22,826 bases of DNA from JAWUWD01 sp034112085 (GCA_034112085.1 JAWUWD010000066.1:1-22826); one strand, 5' to 3'. Positions 1-7,617 are shown, counted from the stretch's first letter. Program-made: numbers and translations. Notes: generated from the sequence alone by a model not told the origin.

Positions 1-10
1 AGAATTCAAA

Positions 11-634
11 ATGAACTTTAAAGATTACGGTAGCGTCAAAGTAGGAGATCGAGTGGTCATGGAAAAAGCGCCAAAATCTACCTTTACCCTTTCTGTTAAG
101 ACTATTGAAACCAGAGATGATGAGACGGTAAGGGTCGAGGAGCAAATCGGACAGCGATATGTAAAGACGCAAGTTAAAGAAGTCAAATTCAATCAAAAAG
201 ATAAAGAAGCATTGAAGAGGGCATTTCAGTCTGACCTAAAACTAAAAATTCTATGGATGACTCCTTTTGTACTTATTGCGATTTCGTTAGTAACGAGTGG
301 CTATTGGGGTGTTTTAGTGATTATGTTTCCACTGATTCTGGTACCGCTCAATCAGCTACGCTTACTGATCAAGCGGGTAAACCTTTATCGTAAGGATCAA
401 GCACATGAATTCAAAGAAGGAATCACCGCCATGGTGGAAGATAAAGTGACCATCACCTCAAACAGAGCGAGTGGGAAAAATATGTTAAAAACAACTTGGG
501 GAAATATTTCAGTATCAACAGAGCTATATGATAAGCTAGAGCAAGGTGATAAAATCATCATCTTCAAGCCTAAATATGACAAAAAACCAATGAGTCTGTT
601 GGGCCTAGACAAGCAAGAGTATTATTTGGTTTGA
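11..634 (+). CDS. Two-TM membrane protein of unknown function
   Basis: This 207-aa protein matches no family I can name. It has a charged N-terminal region (residues 1-78), two adjacent hydrophobic segments (about 79-96 and 99-118) that should form a membrane hairpin, and a soluble C-terminal part (about 120-207) rich in Lys, Thr and Ser. No signal peptide is visible, so both soluble parts probably lie on the same, likely cytoplasmic, side. The ATG at position 11 is the first in the window. The frame is open upstream to the window edge, so a start further left cannot be excluded. It ends convergently with the metallophosphoesterase gene, 61 bp away. Coding status is well supported by length and composition; the function is unknown. 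Confidence 0.75.
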   Translation: MNFKDYGSVKVGDRVVMEKAPKSTFTLSVKTIETRDDETVRVEEQIGQRYVKTQVKEVKFNQKDKEALKRAFQSDLKLKILWMTPFVLIAISLVTSGYWGVLVIMFPLILVPLNQLRLLIKRVNLYRKDQAHEFKEGITAMVEDKVTITSNRASGKNMLKTTWGNISVSTELYDKLEQGDKIIIFKPKYDKKPMSLLGLDKQEYYLV

Positions 635-695
635 TTTTAAGATTACGAGTTCTGACACGCATGATTTGATGAGCTACTCTCCCACCAGAACCGGT

Positions 696-1454
696 TCACA
701 AAATCAGTGTTTTGTCAGTACTGAAATATTTATCACTTCCATATTTCACATACCCCAGCTGGTTCGTGAGCATTAGGGTAGTGCCCATATGAAAATCAGG
801 TGTGTTGAAGTGGTGGTGTCCATAGATCCAGCAGTCTGGCTGAGTAGATATAATCAAGTCCACTAACTCTACCGCGAAAGCTTCACTTGCTGGAGTTGTT
901 TTATACTTTTCAGGGTAGTTCATCAATGTCGGAACATGGTGCGTCACCACTACCCTCTTTTCAACAGTCTCTCGCTGTAATTCTTGGGTAATGAATGCCA
1001 AACAAGCGTTGTGCTGTTCATTAAACTGCGCAACATTAAATCGGTCAGTATTGTATCTGATTGCTTGAAAGTCCGTAATGCTTCTTTGCAATTGCTCTTG
1101 ATTTGAAGCGCTTATTTTTGACCAAAGCGTGGAGAATATAAATTGAACACCCTCCTGTTTGATAGCGATATTATTGACCAGATGCACATTACTCCTGATC
1201 GCCTCATTGATGGTGCCGCACTTCTGCTGGAGATCAAATTGGTAGTATTCATGATTGCCAGGAATCCAATAGGTCGTTTTGAAATGATCAGATAGATAAT
1301 CAAAAAAGGCATCGTGCTGATCAAGTGCTGCAAAGGGCACTATATCCCCTGCTAGTATCAATACATCGCCATTGGGCTGTAAGGGATTCGACTTTAGATA
1401 ACGCTGGTTCTCTGAAAACTCCAAATGCAGATCGGAGGCATATTGTATGATCAT
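696..1454 (-). CDS. Calcineurin-like metallophosphoesterase
   Basis: This 252-aa protein carries every motif of the calcineurin-like phosphoesterase superfamily: Asp8-x-His10 (SDLH), Gly36-Asp37 (AGD), Gly66-Asn67-His68-Glu69 (GNHE), His172-His173 (THH) and GHHH at 212-215. These residues bind two metal ions and hydrolyse phosphoester bonds. The substrate cannot be told from sequence. There is no signal peptide, so the protein should be cytoplasmic. The ATG start places SDLH at the usual distance from the N-terminus. Downstream of the Fic gene on the same strand (103-bp gap), it may be co-transcribed with it, but a near-identical copy of its first 61 codons and its upstream region lies on the other side of that gene, so the arrangement is recent. 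This copy is intact. Confidence 0.93.
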   Translation of the reverse strand: MIIQYASDLHLEFSENQRYLKSNPLQPNGDVLILAGDIVPFAALDQHDAFFDYLSDHFKTTYWIPGNHEYYQFDLQQKCGTINEAIRSNVHLVNNIAIKQEGVQFIFSTLWSKISASNQEQLQRSITDFQAIRYNTDRFNVAQFNEQHNACLAFITQELQRETVEKRVVVTHHVPTLMNYPEKYKTTPASEAFAVELVDLIISTQPDCWIYGHHHFNTPDFHMGTTLMLTNQLGYVKYGSDKYFSTDKTLIL

Positions 1455-1575
1455 CGTTCAAGGGTCACTTTATAGGTATTCATATGCCAATAATACTGCA
1501 AAAATAGATCAATCAAACCTTCTCCTTTAGATTTAGTCTTAGTATTACTGCCTATTCCTAAGGCAAGTTAGAACT
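1271..1575 (-). repeat. Direct repeat copy A (phosphoesterase 5' end plus upstream region)
   Basis: Positions 1271-1454 align without gaps to 3297-3480 with 5 differences in 184 bases. The similarity then continues at a lower level (roughly three quarters identical, short gaps) through the non-coding region upstream of the phosphoesterase and into the last codons of the Fic gene. The two copies are in the same orientation and flank the Fic gene. The left edge of the shared segment is sharp, at codon 61-62 of the phosphoesterase; the right edge is gradual, so its end is approximate. Confidence 0.9.
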
Positions 1576-3105
1576 GAATATATCTTGAAATTGCTGTTCA
1601 ATTATTTTGGCTTCTTTCGCTGTTAACTTCGTCAATTCCTTTTCCTCGGCTCTTTTTGAAAATTTGCCATTATTTTGTTCGAGGAACCTCACGATGAGCG
1701 CGACCAATTTGTCGGGCATTTCAAATTCATCATCAAGGAAGCGTTTGAAACTATCGTATTGTTTCAGGTAATTGACTTCTTTGGGTATTATATTGGTTAT
1801 GGCATCATGCACACAGTCATAAAGGAATTCAGTTTGTGCGGTGACGTCATAATAACGGTAATAATCGATGGTCTCGTTCAGTATCTCTACATTATTATCT
1901 TTGGTTGATTTCCATTCGATAAAATCCAGTAAGGGAATTGAATAGGATTCAAGTACCTTTCTATAATCATCCATATGATCCAGTATCGAAGCCGAAACAG
2001 GAAATATAATGCCCTGCTGGGAAAAACCCATTGTAGCAAGTATATGATGAATCAAATATCGATGCAAACGGCCATTTCCATCTACAAAAGGATGAATAAA
2101 GACAAACCCAAAAGCCATCATTGAAGCCACCAAAACAGCATTCATCTTCGTTTTTTGTAATTTTTCACCTACGTTTACCAACCCCTCTGTCAGTTCTACT
2201 GCATCTTGCCATCGGGCCGATATATGGTCAGGAATCGGTTCGCCTGAAGTGCGATCATGTTCACCTACAAATCCCCCATCGGTACGGAACCCCATAGTAG
2301 TGAAACGGCTATTTTGAATAACCAATTGCTGCAATCGCAGCAGCTCTTCTTTACTCATCGGTTTTGCACCAGCTTGACCAATGGCCTGTCCCCAGCGTGT
2401 CGCCCTTTTGCTTTTTGGGCTCTCACCTTCAATATTAAAGGATGCTTTTGAATCTTTGAGCAATAAAAATGCGGAAGCTCGCTGTAGTATATCTTTATGA
2501 ATATCCTTCAGATAAGTGTTTTTTTGTTCGGTAAAATTGGATTCTATGTATTTGTCTAGCTTTTCGGTTCTTTGAATAAGGGGGCAGAAATCCGGTGTCC
2601 CCGCCAGGTTGTTGATTATTCGATGGCGCGGAGAACTCGTGCCTGAAATGGCATACTGCAGTTTTTCATCAATTAGCGGAACAGCCTTTTTGATTGACAG
2701 ATCTGGCAGATCCAAGTTCTGTTTCATCAACCATTCATATAAAAACCATATTTTCCTACTGTATTGACCTGTAGGCTCTATTTGCAATAAATGCATGACC
2801 TCCTTCAAGGATAGCTTCTCAAACAGCTTCTTGAACAAAAGTAGGTTGACGCCTTCATATTTTAGAGCGAATACCAACTGCTTATATAAGGTTTTATCCG
2901 GCTGGTATTTTGGCGTGAACACCTGCCACCCCGCCACTTCATACCTCCTGTACTTTTCACTTATTACCGCTATCGTATTAGGTATAGGAACGGGAAGAGC
3001 CAATACTTCAATAATAGCTGCATAACCTGCCACTACTCCCTTATTTGGAAGTTTCCTTCCATGAAAAGTGGATATTTTTTGTGAGTATTGGGTATTTGAA
3101 TTCAT
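1558..3105 (-). CDS. Fic family protein (class II, probable AMP transferase)
   Basis: This 515-aa protein has the Fic catalytic motif HPFVDGNGR at residues 338-346. The His is the general base and the GNGR part binds the nucleotide phosphates, usually to transfer AMP from ATP to a target hydroxyl. Residues 222-227 read SFNIEG, which fits the inhibitory helix motif (S/T)xxxE(G/N). Its position N-terminal to the Fic core makes this a class II, self-inhibited enzyme, with Glu226 expected to block productive ATP binding. About 210 residues precede the inhibitory helix, a layout I recognise from large chromosomal Fic proteins. The C-terminal 100 residues may be a winged-helix or dimerisation part (unsure). 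No antitoxin-like gene is adjacent, as expected when inhibition is built in. It sits between two copies of the phosphoesterase 5' end, suggesting acquisition by insertion or duplication. Confidence 0.93.
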   Translation of the reverse strand: MNSNTQYSQKISTFHGRKLPNKGVVAGYAAIIEVLALPVPIPNTIAVISEKYRRYEVAGWQVFTPKYQPDKTLYKQLVFALKYEGVNLLLFKKLFEKLSLKEVMHLLQIEPTGQYSRKIWFLYEWLMKQNLDLPDLSIKKAVPLIDEKLQYAISGTSSPRHRIINNLAGTPDFCPLIQRTEKLDKYIESNFTEQKNTYLKDIHKDILQRASAFLLLKDSKASFNIEGESPKSKRATRWGQAIGQAGAKPMSKEELLRLQQLVIQNSRFTTMGFRTDGGFVGEHDRTSGEPIPDHISARWQDAVELTEGLVNVGEKLQKTKMNAVLVASMMAFGFVFIHPFVDGNGRLHRYLIHHILATMGFSQQGIIFPVSASILDHMDDYRKVLESYSIPLLDFIEWKSTKDNNVEILNETIDYYRYYDVTAQTEFLYDCVHDAITNIIPKEVNYLKQYDSFKRFLDDEFEMPDKLVALIVRFLEQNNGKFSKRAEEKELTKLTAKEAKIIEQQFQDIFSSNLP

Positions 3106-3270
3106 TATTTATGAATAATAGGTATTCGAAGGTAGATGAAAAATGGGTACTTTATAGGAATTATAGGTATTATATTAGTGATTTCATAAAAAAAAGGTAT
3201 AACACCTGTACAGGTATATGCTGAAATAGACCTTCTTTCTCTATCCATAGAGTCCACTAAAATCAACTCC
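3106..3270 (-). promoter_or_regulatory. Fic upstream region with GGTAT repeats and a 12-bp palindrome
   Basis: The 165 bp upstream of the Fic start hold a perfect 12-bp palindrome, ACCTGTACAGGT, at 3204-3215. Several copies of a short (A/G)GGTAT(T) word are spaced through the region, near 3119, 3162, 3196 and 3212, with one more inside the Fic 5' end near 3090. I see no clean TAnnTTTG promoter. The palindrome and word array look like regulator binding sites, but this is inference; chance repeats in AT-rich DNA remain possible. Confidence 0.35.
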
Positions 3271-3480
3271 TTACCCAACTTCTACACTATCTATGAAGGT
3301 CGTTTTGAAATGATCAGATAGATAATCAAAAAAGTCATCGTACTGATCAAGTGCTGTAAAGGGCACTATATCCCCTGCTAGTATCAATACATCGCCATTG
3401 GGCTGTAAGGGATTCGACTGTAGATAACGCTGGTTCTCTGAAAACTCCAAATGCAGATCGGAGGCATATTGTAGGATCAT
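3271..3480 (-). pseudogene. Truncated copy of the metallophosphoesterase 5' end
   Basis: This 69-aa ORF repeats residues 1-61 of the phosphoesterase at 696-1454 with five substitutions (I3L, K21Q, A42T, H47Y, A49D), then runs into eight unrelated residues and a stop. It keeps the DxH and GD motifs but lacks GNHE, the second His cluster and GHHH, so it cannot be an active enzyme. All five base differences from the intact copy change the protein, which fits loss of constraint on the fragment, though five changes are few. It was probably left when the Fic gene arrived or when a tandem pair of phosphoesterase genes recombined. Confidence 0.88.
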
Positions 3481-3597
3481 CGTTCAGGATTGACTTTATG
3501 GGTATTCATCTGCCAATAATACTCCTATTATAGCTCAATCCAGGCTTCTCCTTTAGATTTAGTATTGGGATTACTGCGCTAAACCTAAGACTTGTAG
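3297..3597 (-). repeat. Direct repeat copy B (phosphoesterase 5' end plus upstream region)
   Basis: This is the partner of the repeat at 1271-1575, in the same orientation and 2026 bp away. It is about 97% identical over the coding part (3297-3480) and clearly but less similar upstream. It includes the TTAGATTTAGT word at 3553-3563, also present in copy A at 1527-1537. Together the copies bracket the whole Fic gene. Confidence 0.9.
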
Positions 3598-3894
3598 GCG
3601 CTTTCCGATTAATCATCCCGTTGAAAGAGCCTGTCCATGTGCTAAAATTCAGGATTTGTCTACTCTTTGAATTTTGATAACATTCTAACTCTACTTTAGC
3701 CTCAAATAATAATCTTAAAAGATGAATTTGAATACTTAAAATCAAATCAAGACAGAATGATAATGAGTTTTTCACAAGTATCTGAAAAAGAGAAAATTAA
3801 TAATATAATCTAGACAACAATAAAATTACAGAACCGTAAAAATCAATCCATTTATTACAAAAACTTAATACTCAATTAAATCAATACAACAACC
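3598..3894. other. AT-rich intergenic stretch, no gene seen
   Basis: Between the end of repeat B and the lipoprotein gene I see no convincing gene. A minus-strand 89-codon open frame (3506-3775) runs through here but overlaps the repeat, has no family resemblance and looks like chance. The last 110 bp are very AT-rich and probably contain the lipoprotein promoter, but no clear TAnnTTTG element is visible. Confidence 0.5.
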
Positions 3895-4464
3895 ATGAAA
3901 AATTCAAAAAATCACTACTTTAACCTCCTCTTCGCAACATTAATCCTCTTTTCTCTGCAAGGCTGCAATGATTCTGAAGAAGGTTTAATAATCAAAACAG
4001 AACAAATTCCTTTATTTTCTGAAGCCGATTTATCCATTATAAACGGGAACTCAGAAAAGTCTTGGAGAATTACTCAAATCATTAATAAATATTATGATCT
4101 AAATGATGCATTAGAAATTGAACTTTCTTGTGTACAAGATGACACATACACTTTTTCAGCGACAAGTAATGATGTCGTGATTAATCTAGGCGAAGATCAA
4201 TGTTTTGGCAAAAATAATGAAGGTGTATTCATCGCTGATATAGAGATCTTTAGTGCCCAGACCATAGTAATGGATGCTGCATCGGGAAACACAATTTACC
4301 TAGCCTACTCTCAAGGTTTCTCAAATGAAGAGGGAAACGTGGGAGGAGTATCTATAAGACATTATGCTTTGTCAGAATTATCTGAAGATAGAATGGTTTT
4401 CTATCGAGAAGGAGCAGAATTGGTTGGTGAATACAACGAGGCATTAATATTTGAAAAAATATAG
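3895..4464 (+). CDS. Lipoprotein of unknown function
   Basis: This 189-aa protein begins with a charged n-region, a hydrophobic core and a lipobox, SLQGC, with the lipidated Cys at residue 24. It should therefore be exported by Sec, cleaved by signal peptidase II and anchored in an envelope membrane. The mature part is acidic and probably beta-rich. I recognise no domain; the segment SWRITQI near residues 56-62 resembles openings of small Bacteroidota lipocalin-like lipoproteins, a weak hint only. It is transcribed alone, convergent with the SRAP gene, and a hairpin follows at 4533-4567. The ATG has no Shine-Dalgarno sequence, as is common in this phylum. Confidence 0.8.
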   Translation: MKNSKNHYFNLLFATLILFSLQGCNDSEEGLIIKTEQIPLFSEADLSIINGNSEKSWRITQIINKYYDLNDALEIELSCVQDDTYTFSATSNDVVINLGEDQCFGKNNEGVFIADIEIFSAQTIVMDAASGNTIYLAYSQGFSNEEGNVGGVSIRHYALSELSEDRMVFYREGAELVGEYNEALIFEKI

Positions 4465-4532
4465 TGGCATCACTTTTCGAAACAGATTCCGTTAAGAGCG
4501 ATTTATAGTATTCATTTAAGATTTAGGCGGGA

Positions 4533-4567
4533 GATTGATCTTGAGATTTGAAGTCGCAAGATCAATC
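4533..4567. terminator. Hairpin between convergent genes, candidate two-way terminator
   Basis: GATTGATCTTG (4533-4543) and CAAGATCAATC (4557-4567) form a perfect 11-bp inverted repeat with a 13-base loop. It lies between two genes that end toward each other (stops at 4464 and 4677), so it could end transcripts from either side. There is no run of T on either strand, so it is not a textbook intrinsic terminator. Confidence 0.5.
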
Positions 4568-4676
4568 AACTTAGCCCAATACTGGTGGGATTTTGAGCAC
4601 ACATCACCTCTCACAAAAGCATGTTATGGCACTTGATCAATAAATAAACCTATGAAATCACTCAGCACCTGTCTTA

Positions 4677-5480
4677 TTACAGCTTCAATACTAGCTCCTC
4701 ATAGTTGACTTCATTGATGACTTCTGGAATATTCCCTATAGCTTCTTTTCCTTTCAGTCTACCAACAGCATGTTCGACCAGTTCTTCATCTGGATATGGT
4801 TGGCATAAGTTGGTAAGTACTACTCTTTCGTCATTTGCATATGCCGGAGTAGGATTGAGCCATTCGGTAATATTTTCAGGAGGCAATATTACCGGCATTC
4901 TAGCCCCAAACTTAGCTTTGGGGTTATTATGAATAAGACTCATCGTCTCGTTGGCCGAAGTAGTCACAATACTAAAGGTTCTCATTTCCTCCCCTGTTTT
5001 CGGGTCTTCCCAATCAGCATATAATCCTGCCAATGGCATCATCTGGTCATTCTTCAATCCAATAAGATATGGGTAAGTCTTTTTATCCTGATGATGGTGT
5101 TCATAAAAACCTTCGAAGTAGACCACACACCTTTGAGATTCAGCAGACTTCACAAATGATGGCTTGCTAAACATGGTCTCACTCCTAGCATTCAAAGTCA
5201 TGTTGCTGATCTTCAATGCATCATCTTTTGTTCTAGTATCTTCCGGAATCAGACCCCAAGTGGCGAGTGATGGTTTTGTAGGATCATTGTTAGTATAGAT
5301 CACCATCAATGGATGGCTAAACCCTGATACATAGTGATAGTAGTTTTCGATCCCACTGTCCCAGAATTCAGCTTCTAAGACATTCAACTTTGATTTAAGC
5401 TCAATGGCCTCGTAATAATTACCGAGGTGTACGGCATCCTTTATTTGCCTTATTATTTGGGTTCTTGCATCGTAGCACAT
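4677..5480 (-). CDS. SRAP-domain protein (HMCES/YedK-type abasic-site sensor and peptidase)
   Basis: This 267-aa protein belongs to the SOS-response-associated peptidase (SRAP) family, which crosslinks through its N-terminal Cys to abasic sites in single-stranded DNA. The start is the ATG at 5480, because it puts Cys at position 2, where it becomes the N-terminal residue after Met removal. A TTG two codons upstream would bury it and is rejected. Other matching active-site residues are Asn97 (LNARSET), Glu127 (GFYE) and His184 (SLIHNN). Between His184 and the conserved RMPVILP there are about nine extra residues where E. coli-type proteins have one. The protein is also longer than the ~220 aa of YedK. 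It stands alone, with a 246-bp gap to the peptidase gene's 3' end. No LexA-type box is evident. Confidence 0.92.
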   Translation of the reverse strand: MCYDARTQIIRQIKDAVHLGNYYEAIELKSKLNVLEAEFWDSGIENYYHYVSGFSHPLMVIYTNNDPTKPSLATWGLIPEDTRTKDDALKISNMTLNARSETMFSKPSFVKSAESQRCVVYFEGFYEHHHQDKKTYPYLIGLKNDQMMPLAGLYADWEDPKTGEEMRTFSIVTTSANETMSLIHNNPKAKFGARMPVILPPENITEWLNPTPAYANDERVVLTNLCQPYPDEELVEHAVGRLKGKEAIGNIPEVINEVNYEELVLKL

Positions 5481-5595
5481 AATCAATAAATGTTATCCAT
5501 TCATAAGTTAACAATTATTGAGATGAGATGCTGATTATGTTAAGACATGAAAAAAGGGAGATACTACATCCATTGTAAATAGCAATACATCGTAC

Positions 5596-5640
5596 TTAGA
5601 TTTAGTTTAGGATCACTTGACTAACACTGCGACTGGTACT
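5596..5640. repeat. Third copy of a TTAGATTTAGT intergenic element
   Basis: TTAGATTTAGT at 5596-5606 is identical to words at 1527-1537 and 3553-3563. The following ~35 bases remain partly alignable to the copy at 3553. All three lie about 75-120 bp upstream of a minus-strand start codon. Copies 1 and 2 are explained by the phosphoesterase duplication, so only this copy is independent evidence. It could be a small dispersed element, a shared regulatory site or chance. Confidence 0.3.
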
Positions 5641-5726
5641 TTTATAATATAGTACGTGGTATAAACGCGCGAATGTGAGTCAAAGCAATAACAACAGTCA
5701 TACAGAAATAGGTGATGATTTGAATT

Positions 5727-6614
5727 TCAATCAACACAACACTTCTTATACTTCAGCCCGCTTCCGCAAGGACATGGATCATTTCTGCCAATAGCTACTT
5801 GACTTTTGAAGGATGATTTGTCGATGATCGCAGTCATGTCTTGGTTGAAGACTTTGGTCAGCGTACTAAATAGCTTAGGATGCTTCTCTTTGAGCAGGTG
5901 CGGTCTCTCAAAGAAGTATTCGCTAGCCACGGCAAAGAACTCTTGGCGATTGGTGGCGCCATAGTTATTGATGTCTGACTGATTGGCGATGATCTCATTG
6001 GTTTTCTTCTTCACAAAGTCCAACCAAGGCAGGGCAAAGGACTTGTCTTCAAATCCGGGTGGGATGCCGTCAATCTCTCCTGTTTCTTTATCAAAGAGAT
6101 GCACAAACTCATGCACCCCAACATTCTTTTTGTCATTAGAGATATCAAATCCCAAATGAAGCGATGGTTTGGACAGGATCATCTTGCCTTCCATCGCGCC
6201 ACTGCCCACCATACCGGTGATCGTCTCACGGTCACTGCCGATGTTGTAGTCTCGATCAAAGGAATCGGGATATAGCAGTACTTCGTCCAGATGCTGATAG
6301 CTCCATGCTGGAAATCCAAACAGTGGAATGGTAGCGCTACTGGCCACCAACAATCGATCTACCAACTCAACTTCGGTTTATACACCCGTGATGCGGATAG
6401 AAGATAGAAAGCGCTGCACATCCGTTTCAAATTGCAGCTTTTGAAGATCATTTAGGTTGCGGTAAAAATTGACTTTTTCTTGCAGGATCGTCTTCCACTT
6501 CTGTGGGGTAGCTGCTAGCTTCGCTTTAGTCTTTTTTGGTTGTTTCTTCCTCAACACCAAGTACAAGATGATGAAAACCCCTATTATCAAGCTGATTACG
6601 ATAAGTTCTGACAT
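5727..6614 (-). pseudogene. M90 (MtfA-like) zinc metallopeptidase with SEC-C tail, interrupted by one in-frame TAA
   Basis: Read through one stop, this frame gives a 295-codon product laid out like the MtfA/M90 family. There is an N-terminal TM anchor (about 4-20), a helical segment beginning WKTILQEKV, then the zinc site HEFVH at 168-172 and a downstream Glu-rich helix (QEFFAVASEYFF, about 224-235) that supplies the third ligand in this family. A C-terminal SEC-C motif follows, with CPCGSG and a KKCC end at 281-293. The TAA at 6378-6380 splits it after residue 78, within the family's conserved stretch (...RITGV / TEVELVDRLL). Both halves are in the same frame, and a single base change from AAA, GAA or CAA would explain the stop. 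Everything else looks intact, so the mutation is very recent, a sequencing error, or is read through. The downstream half could restart only at TTG (6365). It is last in an operon. Confidence 0.85.
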
Positions 6615-6617
6615 GGT

Positions 6618-6746
6618 CTAATGGATAGATTTATTTAGCTGATTTGCCTTGTGTTTAGGGACAGCTATCATAGTTGTTGTGTAGGCAAATCCAGCAGTAA
6701 GGATTGCAGAAATGGTTGCAATGGCTATGGTCTCCCAAAAATTCAT
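6618..6746 (-). CDS. 42-aa single-TM peptide in the hydrolase-peptidase operon
   Basis: A short ORF encodes 42 residues: NFWET at the N-terminus, a hydrophobic segment at about 7-29, and a basic tail (KHKANQLNKS). Its ATG is at 6746 and its TAG stop lies three bases before the ATG of the MtfA-like gene. It starts 34 bp after the alpha/beta hydrolase stop. The tight fit between two same-strand genes and the clear TM pattern support a real gene. I recognise no family. It may be a small membrane subunit or accessory of the membrane-anchored peptidase (inference). Confidence 0.6.
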   Translation of the reverse strand: MNFWETIAIATISAILTAGFAYTTTMIAVPKHKANQLNKSIH

Positions 6747-6780
6747 AAGTAGTTTATTTATGCGGTTACTATGTTTTCTT

Positions 6781-7581
6781 TCACTTCAAAAAATCCTCAA
6801 TACCTCCCCAAAACAGTATAGGTTCTATCTCTTGTAAGTCATTATGACCTCCCCCTTTGATGGTGACCATTTGTTTGGTGCCGGTAAATGTATCCATCAA
6901 TTTCTTGCCCATATAATAAGGGGTAAGCTCATCTTGATCCCCATGAATAATCAATATTTTGGATTTGATATTATTGATTTTCTCTACGGCATTAAAAGAA
7001 TTCCCCGCAAGAAATTTAACCCAACCCAGCCCCATTGCCTGCGCCATATCTTTTCCTGAAGTCAGGGGTGTGATCAATACGACTGCTTTAAAATCTCGTC
7101 CTTGAGAGATGTGAGTGGCCACAGTAGTCCCCAATGAACGACCAAATATGGTGATGTCTTTTTCAGAAACGCCTAATTCGTCAATCGCATAGCTCACAGC
7201 TGCTGCGCCATCTAGAAAGATTCCTTTTTCACTTGGGGTCCCCGTGCTTTTTGAGTAACCGCGATAGCTCACCAAGAGCACATCATGGTTCATCTCATAC
7301 AGTTGCTGTGCGTAGTCTACTCTGCCATAAAGATTGCCTGCATTGCCATGAAAATAAATAATCAAAGGGTGTTTCTCTTCATGCTTAAAGAGCAAGGCAT
7401 GTAGCTTTTCACCATCAGAGGTTGCCAGCTGCTTTTCAGAAATATAATCAGGCATTCCTGCCAAAGGGATTTCGCTGATGCGGTCAGGGTAAAACGTGAA
7501 TTTATTCCTAATGCTTTTGACCGATAAGGCGATGACCAAAACAATGATCAGGATACTAACAATGGTTATTTTATATATCAT
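6781..7581 (-). CDS. Membrane-anchored alpha/beta hydrolase (Bem46/YfhR-like)
   Basis: This 266-aa protein has an N-terminal TM anchor (about 4-22) and an alpha/beta-hydrolase domain. It shows the oxyanion-hole HGN at 78-80, nucleophile elbow GRSLG at 147-151 (Ser149), acid in HGDQDELTP (Asp217) and catalytic His246 in GGGHND. This fits the Bem46/ABHD13/YfhR-like serine hydrolases; the substrate is unknown. I place the start at the ATG at 7581 rather than a TTG at 7590, because the TTG lies next to a TACATTTG promoter element and the ATG gives a standard signal anchor. It is first in an operon with the 42-aa peptide and the MtfA-like peptidase and is divergent from the secreted-protein pair at 7662. 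Confidence 0.9.
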   Translation of the reverse strand: MIYKITIVSILIIVLVIALSVKSIRNKFTFYPDRISEIPLAGMPDYISEKQLATSDGEKLHALLFKHEEKHPLIIYFHGNAGNLYGRVDYAQQLYEMNHDVLLVSYRGYSKSTGTPSEKGIFLDGAAAVSYAIDELGVSEKDITIFGRSLGTTVATHISQGRDFKAVVLITPLTSGKDMAQAMGLGWVKFLAGNSFNAVEKINNIKSKILIIHGDQDELTPYYMGKKLMDTFTGTKQMVTIKGGGHNDLQEIEPILFWGGIEDFLK

Positions 7582-7587
7582 TTGGTA

Positions 7588-7617
7588 CAAATGTAATATG
7601 ATTTTCCATTTCTCAAA
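7588..7617 (-). promoter_or_regulatory. Bacteroidota-type promoter of the hydrolase operon
   Basis: On the minus strand, TTTG (7614-7617) is followed after 18 bases by TACATTTG (7588-7595), matching the TTTG / TAnnTTTG pattern of the Bacteroidota primary sigma factor. The -7 element ends only six bases before the ATG at 7581, so the transcript would be leaderless or nearly so. The start site is inferred. Confidence 0.5.

Noticed and set aside
688..697. Perfect palindrome GAACCGGTTC between convergent genes
   Set aside because: Only 10 bp, no loop and no T run, and it overlaps a stop codon; too short to call a terminator or operator.
1558..3105. Fic gene as half of a toxin-antitoxin pair
   Set aside because: The inhibitory motif SFNIEG is within the protein itself and no small antitoxin ORF is adjacent.
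1271..3597. Direct repeats as ends of an insertion sequence or integrative element
   Set aside because: There is no transposase, integrase, terminal inverted repeat or tRNA site; the repeats are gene and promoter sequence, so a gene duplication or recombination origin is simpler.
3506..3775. Minus-strand 89-codon open frame upstream of the phosphoesterase fragment
   Set aside because: It overlaps the non-coding part of the direct repeat, and the frame is not kept in the other repeat copy. The composition is unlike neighbours and no family resemblance is seen.
4915..4935. Apparent loss of the catalytic His in the SRAP protein, where FGARMP replaces the expected IHDRMP
   Set aside because: The His is present nine residues earlier (SLIHNN, His184). 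The difference is an insertion, not a loss.
5673..5792. Plus-strand GTG frame of about 40 codons over the peptidase 3' end
   Set aside because: It overlaps conserved SEC-C coding sequence on the other strand and has no supporting feature.
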